This document shows, one piece after another, positions 1 through 10,185 of a DNA stretch of 64,000 nt (positions within the stretch are counted from its first letter, which is position 1; each line of letters begins with the position of its first letter). Below the pieces are notes generated by a model. That model saw only the letters and a list, made by a program, of their open reading frames with translations, was not told where the DNA came from and made no database searches. A program made the translations under genes and the position numbers. Source of the DNA: Syngnathus acus (Eukaryota > Chordata > Actinopteri > Syngnathiformes > Syngnathidae); assembly GCF_901709675.1 (NCBI RefSeq), contig NC_051101.1, forward strand, positions 12,794,501 to 12,858,500, in the 5' to 3' direction.

Positions 1-108
1 ACTACATCTTGATTTAGAAACACAATTTGATTTTTTTCTCTATTATTTTCCACACTTAAAAAATGACCAAAATGCTCACTGTTGTTATTCATGCGTCTGT
101 TCTTGCAG

Positions 109-2207
109 ATCATCCTAAACTCCATGCACAAGTACCAACCTCGGGTTCACATCATCAAGAAGAAGGAGCACACGGCCTCGTTGCTCAACTTCAAGTCGGA
201 GGAGTTCCGCACGTTCGTCTTTGTGGAAACCGTCTTCACCGCAGTCACCGCGTACCAGAACCAGCTGGTAAAAGCAACCAACCGTGCATCTTATGTTATT
301 TTGCAGAGTCTCTGTGTAAAACAAAGTCTTGGTTATGTTCAAGATTTTTCACAGGAGTCTGTTAGCTTTAACTAGCTCTGTATTATATACAAACGTGTGT
401 GCACATGTGTGTTTGTCAGATCACCAAGCTGAAGATTGACAGCAACCCCTTCGCCAAAGGATTTCGGGATTCGTCGCGGCTAACGGACATGGAGAGGTAC
501 AGGGATTTCTGGGAAAGTCATTTTGTGTGGTCATATATTTTGCAGAAATTTTTTAGTCACACCTTGTAGTGCTAACCGTGGTGGTAAGAGAGCTACCACA
601 GCATCAAAAATAAATATTGCTCAAAAATATCAATTAGTCAGCACTTCTAACTCCCATTCAACACAAGTTTGAATGAAATTGATTCATTAAGAAACACAAC
701 CAAATTTTGATGTGTTGTACAACAGGGGTGTGTAGACTTTTTATATCCACTATTATTTGCACACACACATACACACTCGGAGGTGGTGTCAGAGTGTATT
801 TGAGGGGCTGCGAATTGGAGCTGATCAATTGATCTTTGGGGCGCTGCAGAGGGAAAATGCGATTAGCCAACAGTCGCCATGCGGCTGCACTCAAACACAC
901 TTTAATCCAATTGGACGACTTTGAGTGATTGAAGCCAGCAGGGCCCGCCCACCCCACGCCACCCCCTCCCCTCCCCTCGTCCCATAAAGCATTGTGGGAT
1001 TTTGCCATAGGGTCAACCTGACAAAAACACACACATTTGTACTGGTCTGCTGACACATATTGCACTTTACTAACCTGATTGGAGGGAAAGAGGGGCGGGG
1101 GTAATGTGGACACATGGATGGCATCATGCAGACCAGCACATACGCTGAACACACGCACACTAACAATTTGTGTCACTGAGCTTGACAAGTGCAGCTTGAC
1201 AAGACTCAAATGAGCTAATGCACTTGCGGAGTGTAGTGGACACACACACACACACATACATGACAAAAAACTATTGCAAACAATGTTAGATTTGATTATG
1301 GTATGGATGATGTCACAACAAGGAAGTCAATAAAAATGAAATTTTTGATCTATATTAAAAGAAATGGTTGCGTAATTGAGCAGAATCATTGTGAAGTAGG
1401 TTTGAATACTGTTTGTATGTAAAATGACAACAACAAAAAACTCTCAAACCAAATCAAACTGTCGATCACCCTAATAATAATTTAGCTTTTATTTATTTAT
1501 TTTTTTATTCTATTTATTTTTTATTTTATGCACTGATCGGTTGGCACTTTTTAAATTTCGTTGTACATGTGTGACAATGACAATAAAGAGCTATTCTATG
1601 CTAATATACACATATATGGTGATCCGAGTTGTAAAACAAGGAGATTTATTTTGGGCTATTGCTCTTGGACTTCTGCTGCAGGGAAAGTGTGGAGAATCTG
1701 ATCCACAAGCATTCGTACGCCCGCTCGCCCATCAGAACATACGCCGGCGACGACGACCATTTGCCTGACGACGGACACCCGCCACACGCCAGAGGTGACG
1801 AAACATTATTACCGCTGTTGACGCAGCAAGCAAAATATTAATTTTGCCAAAAGTAGCAACATTAACATCATTTCTGAACAGGCTCGGCGTTCACGGCCTC
1901 GGACAACCTGTCGCTGAGCTCCTGGGTGAGCAGCGGCACGTCGGCGGCCTTCTCGGGCTTCCAGCACCCTCCGTCACTGTCAGCCATGGGGACGGGCGGA
2001 GCCGCCTCCCTGCCGCACCCCATGCAAGGCTCGCTGCCCCCCTACGGGCGTCTCGGCATGCCCCTGACGCCGGGCGCCTTGCAGGCCGGCGGACCGTCCT
2101 TCCCAACCTTTCACATGCCGCGCTATCACCACTACTTCCAGCAGGGGCCCTACGCCGCCATTCAGGGCCTGCGCCACTCTTCCGCTGTCATGACGCCCTT
2201 CGTATGA
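109..2207 (+). CDS. tbx20: T-box transcription factor Tbx20, 3' four coding exons (partial)
   Basis: T-box DNA-binding transcription factor of heart and motor-neuron development, acting in the nucleus. Four exons are seen: 109-267, 420-496, 1682-1794 and 1882-2207 (stop 2205-2207). They give 224 residues, and all junctions are GT-AG and in phase. The first two exons carry the second half of the T-box ([49 protein letters not shown]). The third has the TBX20-type segment [20 protein letters not shown]. The last has [17 protein letters not shown] and ends [13 protein letters not shown], which I recognise as the TBX20 C terminus and which separates it from TBX1/2/15/18/22. The start and the first half of the T-box lie left of the window. 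A 1.2 kb intron separates exons two and three. Nothing looks broken. Confidence 0.96.
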
Positions 2208-5200
2208 CTCCGCCCCCCTCCCCAAACCGCCTCACTCTCATCTTGTGTAAATAGCTCACTGTAACGAAAGGACGAAGAAGCAGGAAGAAAGTAAACGAAA
2301 GGGACATCTTGGCGCATAAGGACCAGAACATGGAGTCAGCCATGTTGTCAAAAGCGACCGGATTGGTTTGCATCCTCGTTGAGACGACGAGAGAGCCTAC
2401 CAGCAACATTTGATGGGAACGAGATGTGATTCCAAACACGTGTACAGTCAAAGGTCAACCTATAGTATGTGAGAAATTAGGACTGGGGAAATTAAAATAA
2501 ACGCTAGCACGCATGCTGGATTCAAACATTGTAAGGAAAAAAAGAAAAAAAAAATCATTGATTCCCTTTGGGATGTTGAGTTCAACGTTTAAAACAGCAA
2601 AAGTAAACTACCTGACTGTTAGCATAAGCTGACTGGCCGTTATTTGTTTTTTGGTTGAAAGGGATACAAAGAAATGTTTCAGTCTTCCTGGAAATTGTCC
2701 TCAATGCTTCTCATGTCATTATTATTATTTGATTTAGAGAAGAGTGGATAGAAAAAGTCAACACACTCCAATTCAAATGCCTGATTTTGTGATTTTTTTT
2801 TTTTTTTTTTTTTAAACAGAAATGTGGTATTTGAGCTGGGTTGTGCACATTTTTACAATTCACTGCAAATAGTGGGATCCAAATATTCAATTATGCTAAA
2901 AAACTTTAGTAACACGTTAGCCTCATTAGTTGACGTTTTTTTAAAACTCCAAATTTATTAAATTATTTTTTCGAACTCCGGTTTCAAGGACGTCTTCCTT
3001 CAATTCACATTTTTTCTTATATCTTAAACACGCGGTAATGCCGAGGTTGAATGTGTACATTTAAAAAAAAAAACTGCATATTTATTTGGTTTCCATGAAT
3101 GTAAAATGTACAAATGACACATTTGTTTCTTTGTTGTCATCTGAGCACCAAACAATCTTGCGTTTTGTTGACTGTTTTTTTAAGTGCAATATATTTATTT
3201 TGTTGTCTGAAAATGTCTAATGTATCACCTTGAAAAAAAGTTATTTGTCAAACTTGAGAAATATATATCACCACCCAAATGCTGACTCATTTTTTTTCTT
3301 TACATTTAAACAACGCATGAAATAAACCCAATAAATGTATAAAATGTCATTATTAATCTTATAGGATTATAACGGTTCTATATTATGAACCATTGCAATC
3401 GTAGGATGAGATTTATTCCGACAGCGCACTCTGGTGGCGGATTGGTATAATGAATGCATACGCATTAAAAAAAAAAAAAAAAACATCAACACAGGTCGTT
3501 TAGTGCAGCTGCAGCTACACGGGGAAAATAAATTATATTAAAATAATTAAAGTGGGGAAAGGGAAAAATCTAATCTGCACAGGAAAATAAAAATAGCAAT
3601 ATGAAATTAGAAGCCAATAGAGATACATAAAATAAACACATTAAGCAAGAAGAGTACTTTAAGTCGCAGGACCAGCCAAACTATCAAGTGCAGTTAAAAA
3701 AATATGCTGACTAAGACAAATACGGTAAGTTGTTTTTTTTTTAATGATTTTAAACTTTTCAGTTTGTACTTTTTTAACTTTGTACTGAAAGACATTTCAG
3801 ATTCTTTTATTTTAGGTACAGAAAATGATCTGCACTTTTGCCATCAATTTAGCATTTTGGCTCATTTTCCTCTACTCTGTCTTCTAGCGGACGCTGCGTG
3901 ACAGGTCAGCCCTGGAGCACAGGCATGCGGCGGCCATCTTGCTAACAATATGCTAATAGGTTAAGAGCAGGCCGGGTGATGGATGGCGTGTCTGCGGGCA
4001 TTTAGCGGCAAAGTGCTTTGGAAAGCCAAGACGCCACCAAAGTGCTTCAAGGACGAGTGACGTTTTTGTGATGAAACGTGAACTAGACAGGAAGTGGACG
4101 CGGAATTTAAACTGAACGTCAGCGTAACACATTTAGCGTAAAAAGCTTTGCAATATTTCCATTTATAAACTGATTTTCGCAAACATGCACACCGGTTTCG
4201 CATTTAATTTGCTCGGAGTCGGAATTTATGAATTTATTTGCTATACTAGTCATGTACATTGCAAAGTGCAAACACAACAATACAAAATATATATATATAT
4301 ATATATATATAAGATGACCAATATTACCAATTTCTTGAAATGATTATTTAATATAGTGTTCAGTAAGTCTGTTGGAGCAATTAGCCACCTTTCGCTACGC
4401 AATCAGTAGGCTAGCTCCTATTTGTGTATGCCTCGTACAAACTCTGCAAACTGCCACACACACATAAACACACGCACACAACTAGTGTAATGAAGTGAGT
4501 ATGTCCTCTAAAGACAAGATTTGATAGGAGGGAAACAGGCTGCATAACAACAAGTTATTAGGATGATGAAACGTCCTACAAGCGTCCAAACACTCTTAAA
4601 AGAAAGCTCGACTCAGATAAGGAGCGACGGGAGGCAGAGGGCACGGGAGGGGTGCTTACGATCCTAACCCGATTGGATCGACGGCTCGCGGCGGGGACGG
4701 GACGTAACCCAATCAAACATCCGTCAAGCCCATGTCATGCATAATTAATTGAGCCCGCTACACGAAAATCTATGCTGATTGCATTAGGACCTTTCAGAGG
4801 ACCCGTCCGAAGTGCATCGCGTCATGTCGTTTAATGGCGCTGCCTATTCTTGCTGCTTTTTTACCCCCATATATTTATAGACTATTTATTGAAACATGTC
4901 CAATTAGACATTTAATGCTGCTGTTCACTCACTTGCATATTTATGTATATACATTGAGGATGTATTTATTCTTGGATAGTTGTGATTTTCTTGCTGCCAT
5001 ATATAAACGCTTAAATGTTGATTATTTTGGGTTTTAAGGTAGAGGTAGATGGCACACGTTTTGTAATGTGCGTTACTGCCACCTGGTGGACTGGAGCCTC
5101 ATTGCATTGTAAATGATTGTATGCTTTTCCACCTGTTAAGGCCCTCATAAGCGCTTTACACTGAATTCTTTTTTGGGATCGAACGATGAGCACTGAGCCA

Positions 5201-5721
5201 CGTCGCCTTGCTATGGAATATTTGACCATTGGTTGCTGTTAGGTGAAGACATTTTTGATTTTCTAATAAAGCATGGACACAGCCTGTTAACTTGACCGCA
5301 CTTCAGAATGAGACACATTTTCTAATTAAGATACATTCACAATAATACAAAGTTTGCATCAATTGTTTTGCTATTTTATACTATTACTGAAATACAAATA
5401 TCAATACTCACTGGAAAATCTCTGATTTGCTCTTCTGTGAACGTTGATGCGCTGAGGTCCTTCCTGTGCTCTCTGCCTTTAACATTTGCAAATGCTGCCA
5501 CCTGCAGGACAGCAAAGGACTTACAAGAAGAAGAAAAATCATCTATACACAGCTTTTTATTCCTCAAAAAGAATACATAAAGCCATGACTTACAATCAAA
5601 TAAAATAAAACAGATGGGTTTAGGGAATCCATTCACAGCTTGAGTGATACATTTTCAAATAGTGCTTAAGGCCTTATGAAATGTTGAACGAGTTTACAGG
5701 CTAGTTGAGGTCAGTTAAGGA
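2208..5721. other. tbx20 3' UTR and tbx20-herpud2 intergenic spacer
   Basis: No coding exon is visible. An AATAAA lies at 2496-2501, about 290 bp after the tbx20 stop; further AATAAA motifs near 3321-3336 could serve a longer 3' UTR. The stretch is AT-rich with homopolymers and an (AT)n run at 4287-4311. A block at about 4596-4830 is less AT-rich and holds a GATAAGG motif and an ATTAATTGAG homeodomain-type motif; it looks like a conserved non-coding element, but that is inference. CTCF-like motifs occur at 3424-3441 and around 5069-5086. Confidence 0.6.
2496..2501 (+). terminator. tbx20: Candidate tbx20 polyadenylation signal
   Basis: AATAAA hexamer at a plausible distance downstream of the tbx20 stop codon. 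A more distal signal (about 3321-3336) may be used instead or as well. Confidence 0.45.
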
Positions 5722-7080
5722 CTAACGAGGATGGAGCACGGGGGGTAAGGCAGGTGGTCTTTGGGGCCACCCCTCGGGAATAAGTGAGGTGAAGAAGATT
5801 CTGACAAAGGACCACGCCACGGTGAGCAAGCCGGGCTCCTCTTGCTGGGCTTCCTCCGTGCCGTCGTCCATCACCCGCTCCTGAAGACGCACACACACCC
5901 TGTTTAACCCTCAGGTCGCGTTGCCCTTTCCGCTTCTGTGTGGCCAGTTTGTAATTCTCAAGAGTTTTAGCTTCTCTAACTAAACTTGAAAGTTCAGAAA
6001 GCGCAAATTTACAAGTGAATTAAAACGTATTAGAAAATCGATTCAATGCTTGTTTCTGTTGATATGGGAAGTCAAAACATACCAATTCGTGCAGGCCTTG
6101 TTGCATCTCAGCTTCCTCCCAAGCTTGGGCTTGGTCGGGATCCTGAAGGTTTGGTGGGTCTTGCTGCTGCTGCTGCTGGTCTTGCTGCTGCTGCTGCTGC
6201 TGCTCCACCGTCCTGAAGGGAAACCAGCCCACCTGGTGCCTAAAAGCAAAAAGTAACATCTAACTTGTGCTTTGGGCAACATTTACAAAAGACAAATATT
6301 TTTTGTCACTTTTTAGTGTCGTGCATCTGGGGTGACTGTCAAATCTTTCTAAAAGTATCCATTTCCAAGATTGCACAATAAACTCATTGACATAATTCCT
6401 TAACCCCTCCCAGTGACTCACAGGTAGACGAGCATCATAGCTCCCACCACCACCATGAAGCGACCGAAGGAGCAGTTGAAGTAGACGAAGCTGAGCAGGA
6501 TGCAGACACGGAAGAGCGCGAAAGGCCAGTCGAGCCAGTCCCCGTTGAGCTGGTCCTCGTTTAGCATGCCCCCGCCGCCGCCCGCGCCTTGTACGTTCAT
6601 CTGGATGTTGGCATCGGCCGCGGGAGGCAGCGGCAGGTTCTCCGGCAGGGGGTCAGCGGCCGGGACGGGCGCCAGCGGGGGCTGCGCGGCTTCGTTGGGC
6701 TGAGGAGGCGGCAGCTGTGCAGTGGCCAAGCTGGGAGGCTGAGATGCCGCCACCGCTGCCTGACTGCAAAGAGAAAGACCGCTGTTTTAAGATTGGTGGT
6801 CACACACATGTAACATCTCAGAGTGAGACATTTGATACTCACTACTGCATGTAGTAATGCCGCGCGTACATCTGCTGCCACCACAGCATCTGCATGGGTG
6901 CCAACATCTGGCCACCTTGCGAAGGCAATCGAGCTCCTCCATGAGACCTGCTAATGATTACCGTCAGAAAAAAGAAGCACACTTGTGAAGAATAAAAGAT
7001 GGAGTCTCTTACGATTGGGAGACGCCAGCCAGGTTCTCAGGGTTCGAACTGACGGTGTCACCTCGACGCCGGAGATCCAT
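5722..7080 (-). CDS. herpud2: HERPUD2-like ER-membrane ERAD protein, C-terminal part; N-terminal UBL exons not found
   Basis: HERPUD2 is a homocysteine/ER-stress-responsive membrane protein linked to ER-associated degradation. Exons on the minus strand: 7080-7013 (from the first in-frame ATG), 6947-6843, 6763-6422, 6239-6083 and 5880-5722. Junctions are all in phase and give 276 residues. Diagnostic segments are MQMLWWQQMYARHYYMQY, NVQMNVQG, the hydrophobic hairpin FRVCILLSFVYF / FMVVVGAMMLVYL, HQVGWFPFR, and the end segment PGLLTVAWSFVRIFFTSLIPEG. A glutamine-rich insert follows GWFPFR. Human HERPUD2 is about 406 residues and begins with a ubiquitin-like domain. No UBL-like sequence is seen between 7081 and the kinase gene at 8415, so the true start is uncertain. 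Adjacency to tbx20 matches the human HERPUD2 locus and argues against HERPUD1. Confidence 0.88.
6161..6204 (-). repeat. herpud2: (CAG)n trinucleotide tract encoding polyglutamine in herpud2
   Basis: CTG repeats on the plus strand, with one GGT interruption, read as two glutamine runs of seven and six residues split by Asp just after GWFPFR in the cytosolic tail. Likely length-polymorphic. Confidence 0.85.
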
Positions 7081-7134
7081 GACTCATTATCGTAGAGCCA
7101 ACAAAGGTCGGAGGAGGAGGGATTCGACGACCAC

Positions 7135-7213
7135 CTGAGGAGGAAGCTTCCTTTAACACCTCACTGGGAGATGCTTGCCCTTCTGCATGATTTGTTGGTG
7201 GTGCTGCTTTATT
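7135..7213 (-). other. herpud2: Possible additional upstream herpud2 exon
   Basis: A minus-strand open stretch after a GGCAG acceptor reads NKAAPPTNHAEGQASPSE and continues into a Ser-rich end. Splicing from 7135 to 7082 would join it in frame to VMDLRRRGD, which resembles the Ser-rich to LRQR transition of human HERPUD2. The implied intron is only 52 nt, below the usual fish minimum, so this is tentative. It does not encode the UBL. Confidence 0.35.
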
Positions 7214-7706
7214 CTGCCTTTTGAGATATCAAGTGAGAAGTAGACTTTGAAACCATTCATATGCACTCACTGGACACTGTGAGGAATTGAATTTAGTGGT
7301 ACAATGACTAAAGTGTTTGATTAATTTCCTGACCAAACGTATTGATGTGGAGACAAATATTGACGCCGCCTATTATTAAATAGATGTTCTAGATATTGTC
7401 CATATATCGTTGCTATACTTTTAGTAAACGCTGCGCTGACTTTATGGCGTCACGAAGTTTTTTTTTTTTTTTTACTATTTTAAGTGTCGTACGTGTGTAA
7501 CTGGGTGGCGATAACTTGACGGACAAATGTTTACATCCATATCGTTCAAAAGTGATTAGCTCGGCTGACATCACAGCTAGCTCTCTTTAGCTCGTTGGCT
7601 AGCAAAATAGCTCGCCCCCGCTTTCTTACGGGGGGGAAAGGGGGCTTTGACAGCGCAATTTAAATAAAAAAGGAAACTTTACGTGGTACAGGACCTCCTT
7701 ATTTAC

Positions 7707-7850
7707 CTGTTTAAATGCTTCTGTAGATAAGTGCCACCGTCGTCTATGTTGTTTACTCAGTGCTTGTTGTCGATGACGCCATTGCGGAAGTCGATATGTC
7801 GTCACAAACCTGCGTCCTGGTGACGTCACAACTGCGCGACATTTGTACAT
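7707..7850 (-). promoter_or_regulatory. herpud2: Putative herpud2 promoter / 5' non-coding exon with CRE
   Basis: On the minus strand a stretch ends in AAACAG|GTAAATAAG at 7707, a good donor, and holds no long ORF consistent with HERPUD2. A palindromic TGACGTCA (CRE/ATF-type) is at 7821-7828, fitting a stress-responsive gene. Around 7560-7620 the sequence is locally CpG-rich. Transcription start not determined. Confidence 0.4.
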
Positions 7851-7956
7851 TAAAATAGTGCAGATTTTTTTAATATACCCCTTTTTTTACGAAAGAGCAA
7901 CTTTTGGTGAACATATCTGGAATCAATTGAAAGAATACTAGTTATGTGCTATTTAT

Positions 7957-8160
7957 TACTATTGATTGATTGATATCTTTATTTCGAACATCCAAAACAA
8001 AAAACAAACAAAAAAAAACAAAAAACAAATAACACTCTAAAGTGCCGCATATAAGTCCATACAACAAACAAAAAATAAACCAACAAACAAATAATTAAAT
8101 TAAATTAATTAATTAATAATAATAATACATAAGTAAATAAATCAATAAAGAATGCTCGAA
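7957..8160. repeat. A/AT-rich low-complexity tract
   Basis: ATTG repeats, then A-rich CAAA-type repeats, then TTAA/TAA repeats. It may be the degraded tail of a retroelement, but no element body is recognisable. No gene in 7851-8414. Confidence 0.6.
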
Positions 8161-8414
8161 AAGGAGTAGGAGGAAGCATAGCTTTTTGGATATATACTAT
8201 ACTATAATTGTTTTTACCTCTAAAAAATGGATATAAAGAAATTTAAAGCCTTATTTATTTGAGAAAATGTTCGAGAATGTTGCCTGCAAACTGGATCAGA
8301 CTTTTTTTTAATACGACATTGCAGCCATGCACTGACATTTCTATTTTGTATCATCTTTTCGTGCGACATGTATCAATAAAAAAAAAAAGACCAAAGCCGA
8401 AGCTTTTGTTGTAT

Positions 8415-9486
8415 TCAAAGCTTGAGCTTGCTCAGGACCTCTTCGGTCAGCTTCTTGTTGTGGCGGTCGACCTTCCAATGTCCCGGCATCCACCCCAGCA
8501 GGAAGCGTTGGAAATCGGTCCATGCGAAGGCAAACATCTCCCGCCACTCTTTCTCCAATGCCACAAAGTCCAGCTGGGTGCTGCTCAACGCACACTTTAA
8601 CTCAGAAAAGTAATGATCCAGGAGGCCCGGCGCCTTCTTCTCACACTCCCTTTCTTTGAGACAGCTGCCTAGGAAGTAAGCCACATCTTTCATCCCACAG
8701 CCGCCGCCCACATACTGGAAGTCCACGGCCGCCACATCCCGTCCGTCGGAGGAGAAGCAGAAGTTGGCCAGCTTGGCATCGCCATGCACGATGGTCAGGA
8801 AGCGGCAGCTGTTAAGCGCCTCATCCACCGCACCAGCCGCTGCCTTCAGCCTGGCATCATCCATGGCCTCAAGCTCATCCGGGCGTGTCTCCAGGTGCCA
8901 GTAGGTGCCCACTGGCCACAGGCCCTGCGGAGCTACGCCCAGGAAGTGAGCGTGGAAGTGGGCTAACCAGCTGAGACATGCCCTCATCTCATGATCGTTT
9001 ACGTTGGTTCTGTGAGGACAACAAAAGGTGTTTTTTGCAGCAAAAAAAACCTCATGTATTCCATTTAATATAATACTGCACATTTGTGGGAGGAAAATAC
9101 AAGTGATTAAACTTCTACCTTCTTTGGTCATAACCAGCCACATCCAGGTCTTCCAGTACAATGAGAATCTCATCTTCATGGGAACTAACGGTGAAACAGG
9201 CGGGTACCCGACACTTGGAATTGGTGGCGTAGTTCTGGTACCAGTGGGTCTCCACTTCGTAAGACCTCACCTTCCTCATATGGGAGCGATGGGCGGCGGT
9301 GGCGTGTTCGCCCCCGTTGGGGGGGAACTTGACGTGCTTAACGACCACTGATGGCCGCTCGCAGCCTTCCAGATGCAAGCGGACGATCTCGCCGTAGCCG
9401 CTCCACAGCGTCTGGATCTTGGAGCCGACACGCAGCGAGGCAGCGCCGCATGCCTGCAAAACCGTGTCCTGGTGCTCAGGCTTCAT
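8415..9486 (-). CDS. CHK kinase-like / EcKL family (ecdysteroid-kinase-like) protein
   Basis: Probable small-molecule kinase of the protein-kinase-like EcKL/CHK fold; its vertebrate substrate is unknown to me. Two exons, 9486-9119 and 9009-8415 (stop 8415-8417), joined in phase, give 320 residues, a usual family length. Visible motifs: a beta-3 type lysine at VVVKHV (K50), the hinge-like ILIVLEDLD (about 107-115), the Brenner-type catalytic motif [10 protein letters not shown] (D200, N205) and the metal-binding AAVDFQYVG (D219). All catalytic residues are present, so it should be active. No signal peptide or membrane segment. The start is the first ATG of the open frame. It lies on the same strand as herpud2 and head-to-head with acad9. 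This family is expanded in insects and worms and present in fish; in databases it is often misnamed as a dhs-27-like oxidoreductase. Confidence 0.85.
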
Positions 9487-10185
9487 TTACAGTCACTGTT
9501 GACTATCAGAACAAGGAATTAAAAACTAAAGTTATTCGACGTATTCCTTGTAGAAAACACAATTCAATGTTTCCCTCCCCGATAAAATGAAAGTCTGCGT
9601 TATGGACTTTGGCGTCCTGTCCAAAAACGCGTACGACCCGTTTAATGGTTGTCATACTCTGCGCATGCGCTATACACCATGCAGTAGCCGCAAAAAGTGT
9701 AAAACGGGAGTCATTGCTGCCATCAAACGGCAAGGCCGGGTTTTTACTTTACTATTTTATTTAAATTTTAATATAATTTTAGACAGAAAACGGCCAAATC
9801 AACAACCGGTGCCGCCATGTTTGATGACGCGTCCAACACCGTGGCGCAAGTCGATGACGTTTCAGCACTGTCCCAGTTCTGCATTAGATGCACACTTGCA
9901 CCCTGTAATCTTAAACACTGCGTGCGTCCTACTAGGTGTACACGTCACGGCGAACGGCAGGGTGCAGGCCCGACACTCCGTTTTGTGCACTACTGAAGTG
10001 CGTGAAGAACATTTCCGAACGTGCCCTTACGTTTCTGATAGGAAGTGCTAACAGACTAGCGAGGAGTACGCATATATAGCGTTGAAAGAAATGAGACGGG
10101 ACCACAAACGTATGCGCTATCCACTGACCTTGTTTTTTCAGCCATAGCCATTAGCAGTTTTCAGCGCTTCTGTCCGCTCACCAAA
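9487..10185. promoter_or_regulatory. Head-to-head (probably bidirectional) promoter between the CHK kinase gene and acad9
   Basis: The 699 bp spacer between two divergent start codons. It holds a perfect NRF1-type palindrome, TGCGCATGCGC, at 9660-9670 and a YY1-type GCCGCCATGTTTG at 9811-9823, both typical of TATA-less promoters of nuclear genes for mitochondrial proteins. A CATATATAG run near 10070 could act as a weak TATA. Open frames in this spacer do not resemble any family. Confidence 0.6.

Noticed and set aside
658-1266. 202-codon minus-strand open frame inside the tbx20 intron
   Set aside because: Cys/Val-rich CA-repeat translation with no family resemblance; lies in a spliced intron.
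5711-5896. 61-codon frame over the last herpud2 exon
   Set aside because: Wrong frame of the real terminal exon, which reads on to SLIPEG and a stop at 5722.
9587-10051. 154-codon plus-strand frame between the kinase gene and acad9
   Set aside because: No recognisable domain, overlaps the divergent promoter motifs, low-complexity composition.
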